This document shows positions 53,501 to 60,871 of a stretch of DNA of 64,000 bases, one piece after another (positions within the stretch are counted from its first letter, which is position 1; each line of letters begins with the position of its first letter). Source of the DNA: Clostridia bacterium. GTDB taxonomy: Bacteria > Bacillota > Clostridia > Christensenellales > Aristaeellaceae. The notes under the pieces were generated by a model, which saw only the letters and a program-made list of their open reading frames with translations, was not told where the DNA came from and made no database searches. The stretch spans positions 23,341-87,340 of the forward strand of contig JAFRQX010000027.1 in NCBI GenBank assembly GCA_017428385.1. The letters are read 5' to 3'. The position numbers were made by a program, and so were the translations under genes.

Positions 53501-54443
53501 TTTCCGGATACGCATCGGTGTATTCCACAGCAGTATCTTTTTCCGTGCCGACTGCTGCAGCTGTTTTGATTTCCGGCATTTTTGCTTCGGCGTATTCGCC
53601 GGAGCCTGAATATAGCTTATCGTTTTTGTCGATGATCAGCGTACCGGAACCCCACAGTTCATCTCCGATGGTCCATTCCACACCATCGCCATGCTGATCA
53701 TTATGAGCCTCTTTTTCATCCACCAGCTTGACCAGTTCCGGACATTTGCTGATGTCCAGGGTTTTAAGCGGGTTATCATCAACCATCAGAACCCGTACCA
53801 TGGGGTTATTGCTCAGGTCCAGCTCGGTCAGTCTGTTTCCGATGGCGCTGATGTAGTACAGTTTCGGATTGTAGCTCACGTCCAGTTCCGTGATCCCGCT
53901 CCAGGGGCAGAAAAGCTCCTCCAGATCCGGCATGTTGCTCAGATCCAGTTTGCCCACCGGGTTGCCGGACACTGCCAGCTCTTTCAGTTTTGAATTGTTG
54001 CTGGTGTCAATTGTCCTGACGTCGTTCCAGACGAAGTTCAGCTCTACCAGTTCAGGGTTATTGCTCACGTCCAGTTCAGTCAGCTTGTTTTCCCCGCAGT
54101 AAAGATTCGTCAGCTTTGTGTTTTTGCTCACGTCCAGTGTTTTCAGTTTGTTGCTGCCGCACGAGAGTTCCTTCAGTTCAGTCAGGTACTCAATGCCCTG
54201 CAGGCTTTCAATATTCCTGGACATCAGGCTCAGTTCTGTAATGCCGTATATTTCGCTCTTGCTGAGCTCCCGGTCATTATTGGTATCAAATTTCAGTAAT
54301 GCATTCCGGAAGGCAGCGTCCGGGAAATTCTGCTCGTCAATCTTGATCCCCGCTTCTTCCGCTCCTGCGGCAAAGCCAAGTACGCATACCAAAAGCATGC
54401 TGATCATGAGAGTAAAAATCTTACACCGGTTCTGACGTATCAT
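50559..54443 (-). CDS. Giant secreted LRR protein with two copies of an unrecognised ~400-residue module
   Basis: The 1294-residue protein has a signal peptide (FTLMISMLLVCVLGFAAGAE) and a degenerate EF-hand-like segment (IDEQNFPDAAF, DTNNDRELSKSE). Seven 21-residue LRRs follow (for example LTNLYCGENKLTELDVSNNPE). Two successive copies of a large module come next, each starting YPE..EFFCRWAQGD..MP.SF..QR, then GIRMEVISG..DTWYLYSLQDLDGK, then GIGWID.QLHIQIR and ending FPLSTIFPEVK. A short C-terminal beta domain ends VDYEAFLEYVNKK. ATG 54443 is chosen for its AAAGGA spacing and signal. It is paralogous to the adjacent lipoprotein. Confidence 0.9.
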   Translation of the reverse strand: MIRQNRCKIFTLMISMLLVCVLGFAAGAEEAGIKIDEQNFPDAAFRNALLKFDTNNDRELSKSEIYGITELSLMSRNIESLQGIEYLTELKELSCGSNKLKTLDVSKNTKLTNLYCGENKLTELDVSNNPELVELNFVWNDVRTIDTSNNSKLKELAVSGNPVGKLDLSNMPDLEELFCPWSGITELDVSYNPKLYYISAIGNRLTELDLSNNPMVRVLMVDDNPLKTLDISKCPELVKLVDEKEAHNDQHGDGVEWTIGDELWGSGTLIIDKNDKLYSGSGEYAEAKMPEIKTAAAVGTEKDTAVEYTDAYPEIMNDVEKEVLYDFFCKWSQGDVNELPTSFVPAQRTSNEAVKAIVDDLLELGTPVSFQINDVHAGSGSSFRAYQCTLEMAHEDGQPARFVQIDINVDTGATRGVDAAGMKTMEPAEYDPAGRVYSLAAEAVVQAKLASTLRDESAEGDLLPIGKSVEQDGLRVELISGLVRGTDSWIYYTVEDLEGRYDNCSLDAFIEDNICEEDWYAPRTLLHDIKAHKFYNLVHIHYKDMIDANERGITLSLNSAYFIRNGWADLSELAVERQEEAADVTTVPSSVWHSDYEHEDRDLTEDEKKILDCSEPMKLQVAPDITVNGIGWIDGKLHVQIRTESNDYQYDYLLIDGQEYYFADRNLPYSPLRWYTGSTSYEEYVLNYKPEEAEQLKLSVQATYTKEGKYGFWDIKFPLSTICPDVKVKTEEKTEEKTEAPETAAENTISAGAEEIQYISSYPETLHDYKKYTIWEFFCRWAQGDTDEMPYSFIHDQRVGGEETQRKIDELLKWKPLSYRIDDVKVANEEETYYCTVEMEPDASKDSRYERVVINLVKDTEWYYGIDLDGIQFLGVPESLPTDNVISLSGEAIIRDQLDYFYQGVREKLQPIGETHDCKGIRMEVISGYAEGKDTWYLYSLQDLDGKMEGFSPDTWDLEDDIGAMESYQHSKLYCDEAEHKCYYLLHLTHESEIASDEKTVKLTMRSIHFDSNGWADLIPLLKEHMEPVEGVHPTKQLWDRDWENPDKVLNPEDYKVLDYTKPLDIEMIPGVYVTGIGWIDNQLHIQIRMADGLDGYSEWIDSILYGRSGYDRQIPYTPLSWSVGNLYYEEYMYSYTPEDIDGLSLILSVNISRDRIDGPWVVRFPLSTIFPEVKEKTEESGTTWQDFGEVKEPEATEQVTDEVVELENSPYYVPFDETAPAEEKQTFKLELKDGAFVLTQGEISYRLNDDGTATITKIGKEFGEPIEIPETVTVTFDVNGVDYEAFLEYVNKK

Positions 54444-54538
54444 TCCGTCACATCCTTTCTCCATTTCCCTCTTTTTACATGGGACCCATATATATAGACG
54501 CAGATGTACCCCATTTTTGTTCTTGGCGAGGCATTTGT

Positions 54539-54556
54539 TTACATCGCTGTTACATC
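54539..54556 (+). promoter_or_regulatory. TTACATC direct repeat upstream of giant LRR gene
   Basis: TTACATC-GCTG-TTACATC reads on the plus strand, opposite to the gene it precedes, unlike the other copies of this box. It lies about 95 bp upstream of the start at 54443. Confidence 0.4.
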
Positions 54557-54576
54557 TTTTTCAATTTGATGAACTG

Positions 54577-54608
54577 AAAAGCGGCGTGATCTTTCCTCAC
54601 GCCGAAAG
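54577..54608 (-). terminator. Rho-independent terminator after LRR lipoprotein gene
   Basis: CGGCGTGA and TCACGCCG form an 8-bp stem; on the minus strand it is followed by CTTTTC. It begins just beyond the stop at 54615, so the two giant LRR genes are probably separate transcripts. Confidence 0.75.
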
Positions 54609-54614
54609 CAAGTG

Positions 54615-57600
54615 CTATTCTAACTTCTTTCCTTCCCATTCAAACTCAACCAATTCCGGATTGTTGCTCACATCCAGCTCTGTCAGACTGTTTCCTGTGC
54701 ACTGCAGCGTGACCAATTCTCTGTTGTTGCTCAAATCAAGGTCTGTCAGCCTGTTATCACTGCAGTCCAAATACGTCAGCTGCGTCAGATACTCAATTCC
54801 CTTCAGAGTACTGATTCCCATACCCGGCACACTTATACTTGTAACAGCCTCCGCCTCCGTTTCGTTTAGCCACCCGTCTCCGTCCATATCATACAGACTG
54901 ATTTCTTCCCGGAAGGTATTATCCGGGAAACTAGCCTCGTCTATCCAGACCATTGCTTCATCTTCCGGAAAACAATCCTGTTCCGCCGGTTTCGCTTTCT
55001 CCCGAATCGAATCCAGAGTAAATTCAACATGCCAATCGCCTTTTACTTTGACCTGCCCTAAAGCCATATAGGCATACAGGGTCAGGGCATCTGCTTGTTC
55101 CCGCTTATAGTCAAAGATGTATTCCACATACACTTTTCCGTTTGTTTCCCACCGCAGCGGACTAATTGGGTTTACTTCGGCCGACCCGTATGGCGCACCG
55201 TTTTTATCATCATCAAAGCGGATCGACTGTAACATATCTTCATCCATACAGACCTGAACATGAAGCTGGTCATCAATCCAGCCGATTCCTTTGATCACAG
55301 TTTTTGGCAGCAGCCTGATCTCTTCAGACTGTGAACAGTCCAGGATCTTTATTCCCTCCGGAGCCGGAACGTCTGCATAATACCTTTTCCGCATTCCGTC
55401 CGGTCCCTGCGTATACTGCGTGCTTTCTCCATATTCCTTCATCAATGCCATACAATCTGCCCACGCATTCTGATTAAATTGTATATTGCTCGTTCCAAAT
55501 GTGGAGAAATAGCTGCTGCTCTCAATCTCCTCCATATACGTCAGATGTTCCAGGAAATAATACTGATGTTCTTTACGATCATAATACAGCTGACTTTGTG
55601 GCGAAAATGAGTAATTTCCTCCCCAGCAATTACCTAATTGCTGATTATGATAAAAGGAGTAATCTGCGTATTTTCCTTCCAGATCTTTGATTGTGTAATA
55701 GAAATAAACCTCTTTCTCTTTTGCCACTGCCGCAAGCAGTTCGATTCTTATTCCGTTATCTTCACAACTTGCGCCGATCGGCTGCAACTCATCGACAACT
55801 ATCCCGTAGAAAGCCAGCTGGTCATGAAGAATTGTTTCCTTATCCAGCAGGATTGTCTTCACCGTGGGATCGTTCTCCGCTTCCTGGTGTTCCGTCAGGG
55901 AATCCGAATCAATATAGTAGAAGACACCCCAGTTTGTACCGACTTTCATCAGCTCGATTATCATTTTCTCATATTGTAATGTTCCGTCTTCATGATCCAG
56001 TAACACCGTACAGGTATACTTCAGTCTGTCATCTCCGGTTTTTCCTTCCACGGTGTTGATCTGGTAGCTCAGCGGTATTCCGCTTTCCATCAGTTCCCTG
56101 ACAAGCGCCTTTGTTTTTTCCATCCGGACCCTTTGTTCTGGCATAAAACTTTCAGGCATATTATCCGCGTCACCCTGTGCCCATTTGCAGAAGAAATCCC
56201 ACAGGATTCTTTTGATATCGTCATACAGGATTTTCGGATATGCCCCTTTGTTTTCTTTTTTTTCCGTCTTTGCTGTTGTTCCGTTTCCCGTATACACTAT
56301 CACGTTTTTGTCGGTCTGCAGCACTTTACTGCCCCATCCATACCTGGTAATCCATAGCAGTCCGCCCTCATCCGTTTCTGTAGGATTTCCGTTCTCAAAC
56401 AGCGCAATCATCACCGGGTTGGAGCTGATATCTAGTTCTGTCAGTTGGTTCCCTGTGCACTCAAGCTCCTCCAGTCTGGCATTATTGCTTATTATCAGTT
56501 TTCTCATTCCATTGGATCTGCATAGCAAATTTCTCAATTCTGGATTAGTGCTCACGTCCAGTTCTGCCAGTCTGTTTTGATCGCACCATAACCATTCCAG
56601 ATCATGGCAGCCGCTGGTATCCAGTTTCGTCAGCTGGTTCCTGGATATGATCATCCTTTTCATTCCGGGATGATTGTTTACGTTCAGTTCCGGAATTTGA
56701 TTATCATTACACTGCAATTCTTCCAGTTTAGTGTTTTCGCCCACATCCAGCTTTGCCAGCTTATTCCGGGCACAATTAATATCTGTCAGTTCAGTGTTCC
56801 GGCTCAAGTCCAGTTCTGTCATTTCATTCCCATAACAGTAAAGCTCTGTCAATTGAGTGTTCTGGCTCAAGTCCAGAGTCTTCAGTTTATTATTGTTGCA
56901 GGACAGATATGTCAGTTCAGTGTTCCGGCTTACGTCCAGTTCTGTCAGTTCATTATCGTCGCAGTAAAGATATGTCAAAGCCGTCAGGTACTCAATACCC
57001 TTCAGGGTTGTTATTTTTTCTTCTCCAAGTGTTATTTCCGTAATTCTGGAGTTCTCAAACTCGCCCAGCAGTCCGTCCCCGCTTAGGTCATACCGGCTCA
57101 CACATTCCCGGAGAGCGCGATCCGGAAAATTCACCTCGTCAATCTTCACATATACAGGCTCCGGAACCCCGCTTTCCACGTATTCTCCGTTACCCTTACG
57201 GATCTTCGTACTCCAGTTCACCACCAGGGCGGTTACATACCTTCTGTCTTCGTCCCGGGTGCTCCATTCCAGGGTTTCCCTGATCATCTCCGGCTCATTG
57301 TTTTCTGTCAGATCAGCAATCGCTTTACAGCCGCTGATATCCAGCTCAGCCAGTGCGCAATTCTCACAGTCAAGTACCTGAAGATCCGGACAGCTGCTGA
57401 TGTCCAGCTCACTGATGTTGTTCGAAAAACAAAACAGTTTCTCCAGTTCCGCGTTTTTGCTTATATCCAGTTCCGTCAATTTGTTGCTTGAGCAATAAAG
57501 CTCTTTCAGTTTTAGGTTTCGGCTCAGCTCCAGTTCCTTCAGTGCATTATCATAACAATGCAGCACTTTCAGTTCCGGACACCGGCTCACATTCAGCTCC

Positions 57601-58883
57601 TCAATGTTTCCAATCGAACAGTATAGTTCCGTCAGCTTTAGGCATCCACTCACATCCAGCTTTTTCAGCCTGTTATACTGGAGATACACCTCTGTCAGTT
57701 CAGTATTCCGGCTCAGATCTATTTCTTCTATGAAGTTTTCTATACAATACAAACTGACCAGGTTCGTATTCTGGCTCAGATCCAGCTTCGCCAGCCGGTT
57801 CTCACCACACTCCAGTTTCACCAGCGCCGGATTCCCGCTCAGATCCAGTTCTGTTAGTTGATTTTTTTCGCAGGACAGGTTTTCCAGCCGCGCACTCTCT
57901 TTTACATTCAGTGCCGTCAGCTGGTTATTACCACAGTTAAGACTTTTCAGCTCTGTATTCAGGCTCAGATCCAGTTCAGTCAGTTTGTTGTTTTCACAGT
58001 TCAGCGTCTCCAGTGCGGTCAGGTGTTCAATTCCCTTCAGGCTTTCCACGTTCTTCTCCTGCAGGTCGACCACAACGGCACTTTCAGCTTCTTCCCTGCT
58101 GAGGTATCCATTGTCATCCCGGTCATATTTCTTCACTGTCTTCCAGAGCTCCATATCCGGAAAGTGCTCTGAATTAATCCTGACTCCTTTTTGATTTCCG
58201 TTCCCGGATGCCGTTCTTTTCTGTCCTTCCCCTATGATCACTTCTACATTTTCGTCAACACGCAGTTCTGCGAGAATGGCTTTCCCGTTTTCCCGCTTTT
58301 CCCACATCAGCTTGTTGTCTTCCTCCTCAGGTTCGTTCTCACGAGCCAGTGACGCAAGGACGGAACTATCGCTTATATTCAGTTCTGTCAGATGGTTTTT
58401 ATAGCAAAGCAGGTGTTCCAGCTTCCTGAGATGACTGATATCCAGGCTTTCTATCTGGTTATAGTTACAGTTCAGGTCAACAAGTTCGGTATTCCGGCTC
58501 ACATCCAGCTTTGTCAGCTGATTGCCAAGGCAGTTCAGCCTTTCCAGTCTTGTGTTCTGGCTGAGATCCAGTTCGGTCAGTTCATTCTCATAACAGGATA
58601 GTTCTTTCAGCCCGCGCAGGTATTCTATCCCCTGAAGCGTTGTCACGTTCCTGTTATGCACGTTAATATACTCTGCCTTGTTCGCTTCTTTTACGCCGAG
58701 TATACCGTCCTGGTTCTGATCGTATTTAGTCACAGCTTCCCGCAGGGCTGCATCCGGAAAGTGCTCCTCATCAATTGCAACCCTTCCGTTTTTTTCAAAG
58801 ACTGCACAACCATTCACCGCACAGATAAGCAGGCAGACGACGATCCCCGCCAGCACCCAAAGCACCCGAGACTTCTTTTTCAT
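54615..58883 (-). CDS. Giant LRR lipoprotein with EF-hand loops, cysteine-ladder repeats and the ~400-residue module
   Basis: The 1422-residue protein has a lipoprotein-like signal (VVCLLICAVNGC, probable acylated Cys). Four EF-hand-led LRR blocks follow, each beginning ID..(H/N/S)FPD with a Ca-loop such as DQNQDGILGVKE, DRDDNGYLSREE, DLSGDGLLGEFE or DMDGDGWLNETE. The blocks carry about 4, 11, 9 and 2 repeats of 21 residues with the L-x-x-L-x-C-x-x-N-x-L-x-x-L-D pattern, the Listeria InlJ-type cysteine ladder. One copy of the large module (about residues 890-1300) lies before the last block. The start at 58883 follows GGGAG with good spacing. Confidence 0.9.
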   Translation of the reverse strand: MKKKSRVLWVLAGIVVCLLICAVNGCAVFEKNGRVAIDEEHFPDAALREAVTKYDQNQDGILGVKEANKAEYINVHNRNVTTLQGIEYLRGLKELSCYENELTELDLSQNTRLERLNCLGNQLTKLDVSRNTELVDLNCNYNQIESLDISHLRKLEHLLCYKNHLTELNISDSSVLASLARENEPEEEDNKLMWEKRENGKAILAELRVDENVEVIIGEGQKRTASGNGNQKGVRINSEHFPDMELWKTVKKYDRDDNGYLSREEAESAVVVDLQEKNVESLKGIEHLTALETLNCENNKLTELDLSLNTELKSLNCGNNQLTALNVKESARLENLSCEKNQLTELDLSGNPALVKLECGENRLAKLDLSQNTNLVSLYCIENFIEEIDLSRNTELTEVYLQYNRLKKLDVSGCLKLTELYCSIGNIEELNVSRCPELKVLHCYDNALKELELSRNLKLKELYCSSNKLTELDISKNAELEKLFCFSNNISELDISSCPDLQVLDCENCALAELDISGCKAIADLTENNEPEMIRETLEWSTRDEDRRYVTALVVNWSTKIRKGNGEYVESGVPEPVYVKIDEVNFPDRALRECVSRYDLSGDGLLGEFENSRITEITLGEEKITTLKGIEYLTALTYLYCDDNELTELDVSRNTELTYLSCNNNKLKTLDLSQNTQLTELYCYGNEMTELDLSRNTELTDINCARNKLAKLDVGENTKLEELQCNDNQIPELNVNNHPGMKRMIISRNQLTKLDTSGCHDLEWLWCDQNRLAELDVSTNPELRNLLCRSNGMRKLIISNNARLEELECTGNQLTELDISSNPVMIALFENGNPTETDEGGLLWITRYGWGSKVLQTDKNVIVYTGNGTTAKTEKKENKGAYPKILYDDIKRILWDFFCKWAQGDADNMPESFMPEQRVRMEKTKALVRELMESGIPLSYQINTVEGKTGDDRLKYTCTVLLDHEDGTLQYEKMIIELMKVGTNWGVFYYIDSDSLTEHQEAENDPTVKTILLDKETILHDQLAFYGIVVDELQPIGASCEDNGIRIELLAAVAKEKEVYFYYTIKDLEGKYADYSFYHNQQLGNCWGGNYSFSPQSQLYYDRKEHQYYFLEHLTYMEEIESSSYFSTFGTSNIQFNQNAWADCMALMKEYGESTQYTQGPDGMRKRYYADVPAPEGIKILDCSQSEEIRLLPKTVIKGIGWIDDQLHVQVCMDEDMLQSIRFDDDKNGAPYGSAEVNPISPLRWETNGKVYVEYIFDYKREQADALTLYAYMALGQVKVKGDWHVEFTLDSIREKAKPAEQDCFPEDEAMVWIDEASFPDNTFREEISLYDMDGDGWLNETEAEAVTSISVPGMGISTLKGIEYLTQLTYLDCSDNRLTDLDLSNNRELVTLQCTGNSLTELDVSNNPELVEFEWEGKKLE

Positions 58884-58955
58884 GCTCATTCTCCCGTTCC
58901 CGGTTTTTTCACCACATAAAACATAACGCGTCAGGCGTTTCAAAGTCTCCACAGC

Positions 58956-58973
58956 GGTGTAACAATGGTGTAA
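58956..58973 (-). promoter_or_regulatory. TTACACC direct-repeat box upstream of LRR lipoprotein gene
   Basis: The plus-strand 18-mer GGTGTAACAATGGTGTAA is identical to the box at 5822-5839, over 53 kb away, and has the same orientation relative to its gene. No convincing -10 at the same spacing was seen here. Confidence 0.55.
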
Positions 58974-58983
58974 ACTTTTTAAA

Positions 58984-59010
58984 GGCATACGGATTATCCA
59001 TCCGTATGCC
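58984..59010 (-). terminator. Terminator-like hairpin after the small membrane peptide gene
   Basis: GGCATACGGAT-TATCC-ATCCGTATGCC is a perfect 11-bp stem. On the minus strand it is followed by TTTAAAAAGTTT, 20 bp after the stop at 59031. Confidence 0.65.
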
Positions 59011-59030
59011 CTTCTTTAAGTATATTCCGT

Positions 59031-59150
59031 TTACATCACAACATGCATTCCGTCTATGGCAGCGCCCATGGTCTTCCCGATGACAACATAAACCACCACA
59101 CACGCCAGCACAATGGCCACAGACCGCAGCACCCCGGACTTCATACTCAT
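59031..59150 (-). CDS. Small single-pass membrane peptide
   Basis: A 39-residue frame reads MSMKSGVLRSVAIVLACVVVYVV then IGKTMGAAIDGMHVVM, so it is one TM helix with a short tail. Its first residues resemble the signal segment of the adjacent LRR lipoprotein (MSMKKKSRVLWVLAGIVV), so it may be a remnant of a duplicated export signal rather than a functional peptide. A terminator hairpin follows. The ribosome site is weak. Coding status is uncertain. Confidence 0.45.
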   Translation of the reverse strand: MSMKSGVLRSVAIVLACVVVYVVIGKTMGAAIDGMHVVM

Positions 59151-59216
59151 CTTCATTCTCTTATCCCTGCCAGTCATTAGCTTATTTATAGTATATATCT
59201 CACCATCATCATATGC

Positions 59217-59786
59217 TTACCTGTTGTACACATACGACAGCAACAGGTTTTCCTTCCCCATATACATCATCAGCGCCTTTGCACTGCCCTTCAGCGTCCA
59301 GCACCAGAACCTGCCGTTTTCATCTGTCCCTTCCATCGGTTCTTCCCCGATCCTCCGTGTCAGTTCCTCCTTCACAGCCCGGCAGATCTCTCCCGGGTTC
59401 TCATCACTGGATTCCTTCGTATCCTTGAATACGTGCACAACCTGTATATTTCCTTTTTCCGGGTCCCTGTCAACTGACAGATAACTGTACTCCGTTGTGT
59501 AGCCGCAGACTTCCATGCCTTCGTAATACTGATTCACAACATACCTGTATTCCCGGCTTACTCCCATTGGGATAAACCCGGCACCCTGAAGTTTTTCGTC
59601 CGCCTTCTCAAAGCTCATACGTCCGTTCAGGATCACTTCACCAGGCAACGCCTCATATCTCTGCGTACTTCTTCTGTTTACCATCCAGGCGAAGCATACG
59701 ATCAGAACAAACACAACCGCCAGTATAAGCGCCCTTACTGTTTCCCGGCGCGCTATTCCCTTCACTGCCTTGTCATTCTTCTGCAT
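59217..59786 (-). CDS. Membrane-anchored protein, paralogue of the 59930 gene
   Basis: The 189-residue protein has one TM helix (about 17-35, ALILAVVFVLIVCFAW) and an outward domain. The domain begins PGEVILNGRMSFEKADEKLQGAGFIPMG and ends CWTLKGSAKALMMYMGKENLLLSYVY. The L-N-G-x-(M/I)-S-F-E-x-A-D-x-K-L block and the G-E-I-x-x-x-(V/I) and W-x-L-K-G blocks are shared with the next gene. No known family. It has its own TTACATG direct-repeat box upstream (59855). Confidence 0.75.
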   Translation of the reverse strand: MQKNDKAVKGIARRETVRALILAVVFVLIVCFAWMVNRRSTQRYEALPGEVILNGRMSFEKADEKLQGAGFIPMGVSREYRYVVNQYYEGMEVCGYTTEYSYLSVDRDPEKGNIQVVHVFKDTKESSDENPGEICRAVKEELTRRIGEEPMEGTDENGRFWCWTLKGSAKALMMYMGKENLLLSYVYNR

Positions 59787-59854
59787 CCTTTCACCTGTCC
59801 TTCTGTTATGATACTCTCATGATAATCTGCCTCCTGTTTCAATGTCATCACTGT

Positions 59855-59872
59855 GATGTAACAGCCATGTAA
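59855..59872 (-). promoter_or_regulatory. TTACATG/TTACATC direct-repeat box
   Basis: On the minus strand TTACATG-GCTG-TTACATC precedes the gene starting at 59786 by about 70 bp. It matches the box before the LRR genes with T for C at position 6. Confidence 0.45.
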
Positions 59873-59876
59873 ATTC

Positions 59877-59907
59877 AAAAAAGAATCCTTATTCAGGATT
59901 CTTTTTC
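59877..59907 (-). terminator. Rho-independent terminator of the 60820-59930 gene pair
   Basis: AAGAATCC-TTATTCA-GGATTCTT is an 8-bp stem; on the minus strand it is followed by TTTT, 23 bp after the stop at 59930. Confidence 0.85.
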
Positions 59908-59929
59908 CATCTTCTGACTGTCATACGGT

Positions 59930-60505
59930 TTACTTGGTATACCCGTATACGAGCATCCAAAACCCTTCTTGCACATAGCCCATCATCACCGATGACCTGC
60001 CTTTCAGATCCCAATACAGGAAGCCCTCTTCCTCTTTCGGTTCTGTTCCCAGGCTCTGCGTCAGTTTCCCCCGGATGTCTGTAAAGATCTCCCCGGGGTG
60101 CTCCTTATTTGTCGACGAATCTTCCATAAAATAATGGATAATCGCCAGCATATTGTTCTTTTCGCCCAAAGCAGTATACCCCAGGCAGCTGAAATTCGCC
60201 TTATGGCCATATACTTCCCGGCCCTCATATCCCTGCGCCTGCGTCTCTTCCTGGGAGACGCTGCCTTCCATGGGCACAAACCCGGCTTCTCTCAGTTTCT
60301 TATCCGCTTCCTCAAAACTGATATCCCCGTTCAGCAGCACTTCTCCGTCCAGTGCCACCTTCCGTTCAGTTTCCTGTGTTTCATTCCGGATCAGCGCTCC
60401 GCCCAGGATAACAACCGCAAGAACGAATATAATCACCCGCAGATTGGTTCTCCCTCTTTTTCTGATTTTGTCCCTCTCCATAGAGAAATTGTCAAAGTTC
60501 TGCAT
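59930..60505 (-). CDS. Membrane-anchored protein, paralogue of the 59217 gene
   Basis: The 191-residue protein has one TM helix (about 23-40, LRVIIFVLAVVILGGALI) and an outward domain. It shares DGEVLLNGDISFEEADKKLREAGFVPM, HPGEIFTDIRGKLTQSLG and YWDLKGRSSVMM with the neighbouring paralogue. Its ATG lies 4 bp after the stop of the small membrane gene at 60509 and follows AAAGGTGA, so the two are co-transcribed. No family recognised. Confidence 0.75.
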   Translation of the reverse strand: MQNFDNFSMERDKIRKRGRTNLRVIIFVLAVVILGGALIRNETQETERKVALDGEVLLNGDISFEEADKKLREAGFVPMEGSVSQEETQAQGYEGREVYGHKANFSCLGYTALGEKNNMLAIIHYFMEDSSTNKEHPGEIFTDIRGKLTQSLGTEPKEEEGFLYWDLKGRSSVMMGYVQEGFWMLVYGYTK

Positions 60506-60508
60506 GCG

Positions 60509-60820
60509 TCATTCACCTTTCTTCTTAAACCAGATCTCCCAGATACTTCCCACAATGCCGATGCCCATAACCACCATGCAAAGGTCACCCAGCCAGGAAA
60601 GCCCCGGTATATAGCCTGTCAGCCACAGAACAAACCAGGCGATCAGCACAACCATCGGAAAAGTCAGCTTTGCGTCAGGCCTGATCCAGCGCCATTTCCT
60701 GATATACCTTATTCCATCCGGCTGCGGATCAACAAAGGTTTCATCCTTAAACGTCAGCTGTTGCTTCTGCTCCATCTCATCCAGGAGTTCGAAGTTGGAC
60801 CTTTTTCCGTTCTCAGACAC
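60509..60820 (-). CDS. Small two-helix membrane protein
   Basis: A 103-residue protein starting at GTG after GGAGGG: a polar N-terminal part (SNFELLDEMEQKQQLTFK) and two TM helices (about 52-71 and 75-95, LTFPMVVLIAWFVLWLTGY and LCMVVMGIGIVGSIWE), ending in KKK. No family recognised. It is directly upstream of the membrane-anchored paralogue at 59930, suggesting a small membrane complex. Confidence 0.7.
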   Translation of the reverse strand: MSENGKRSNFELLDEMEQKQQLTFKDETFVDPQPDGIRYIRKWRWIRPDAKLTFPMVVLIAWFVLWLTGYIPGLSWLGDLCMVVMGIGIVGSIWEIWFKKKGE

Positions 60821-60871
60821 GTTAACCCTCCGTAGTCACAGTAACTGTCATATTGGCTTGCTGCCATTATT

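Noticed and set aside
50559..58883. Sortase (LPXTG) anchoring of the giant LRR proteins
   Set aside because: No LPXTG, hydrophobic tail or basic end at either C-terminus; one has a lipobox-like VNGC instead.
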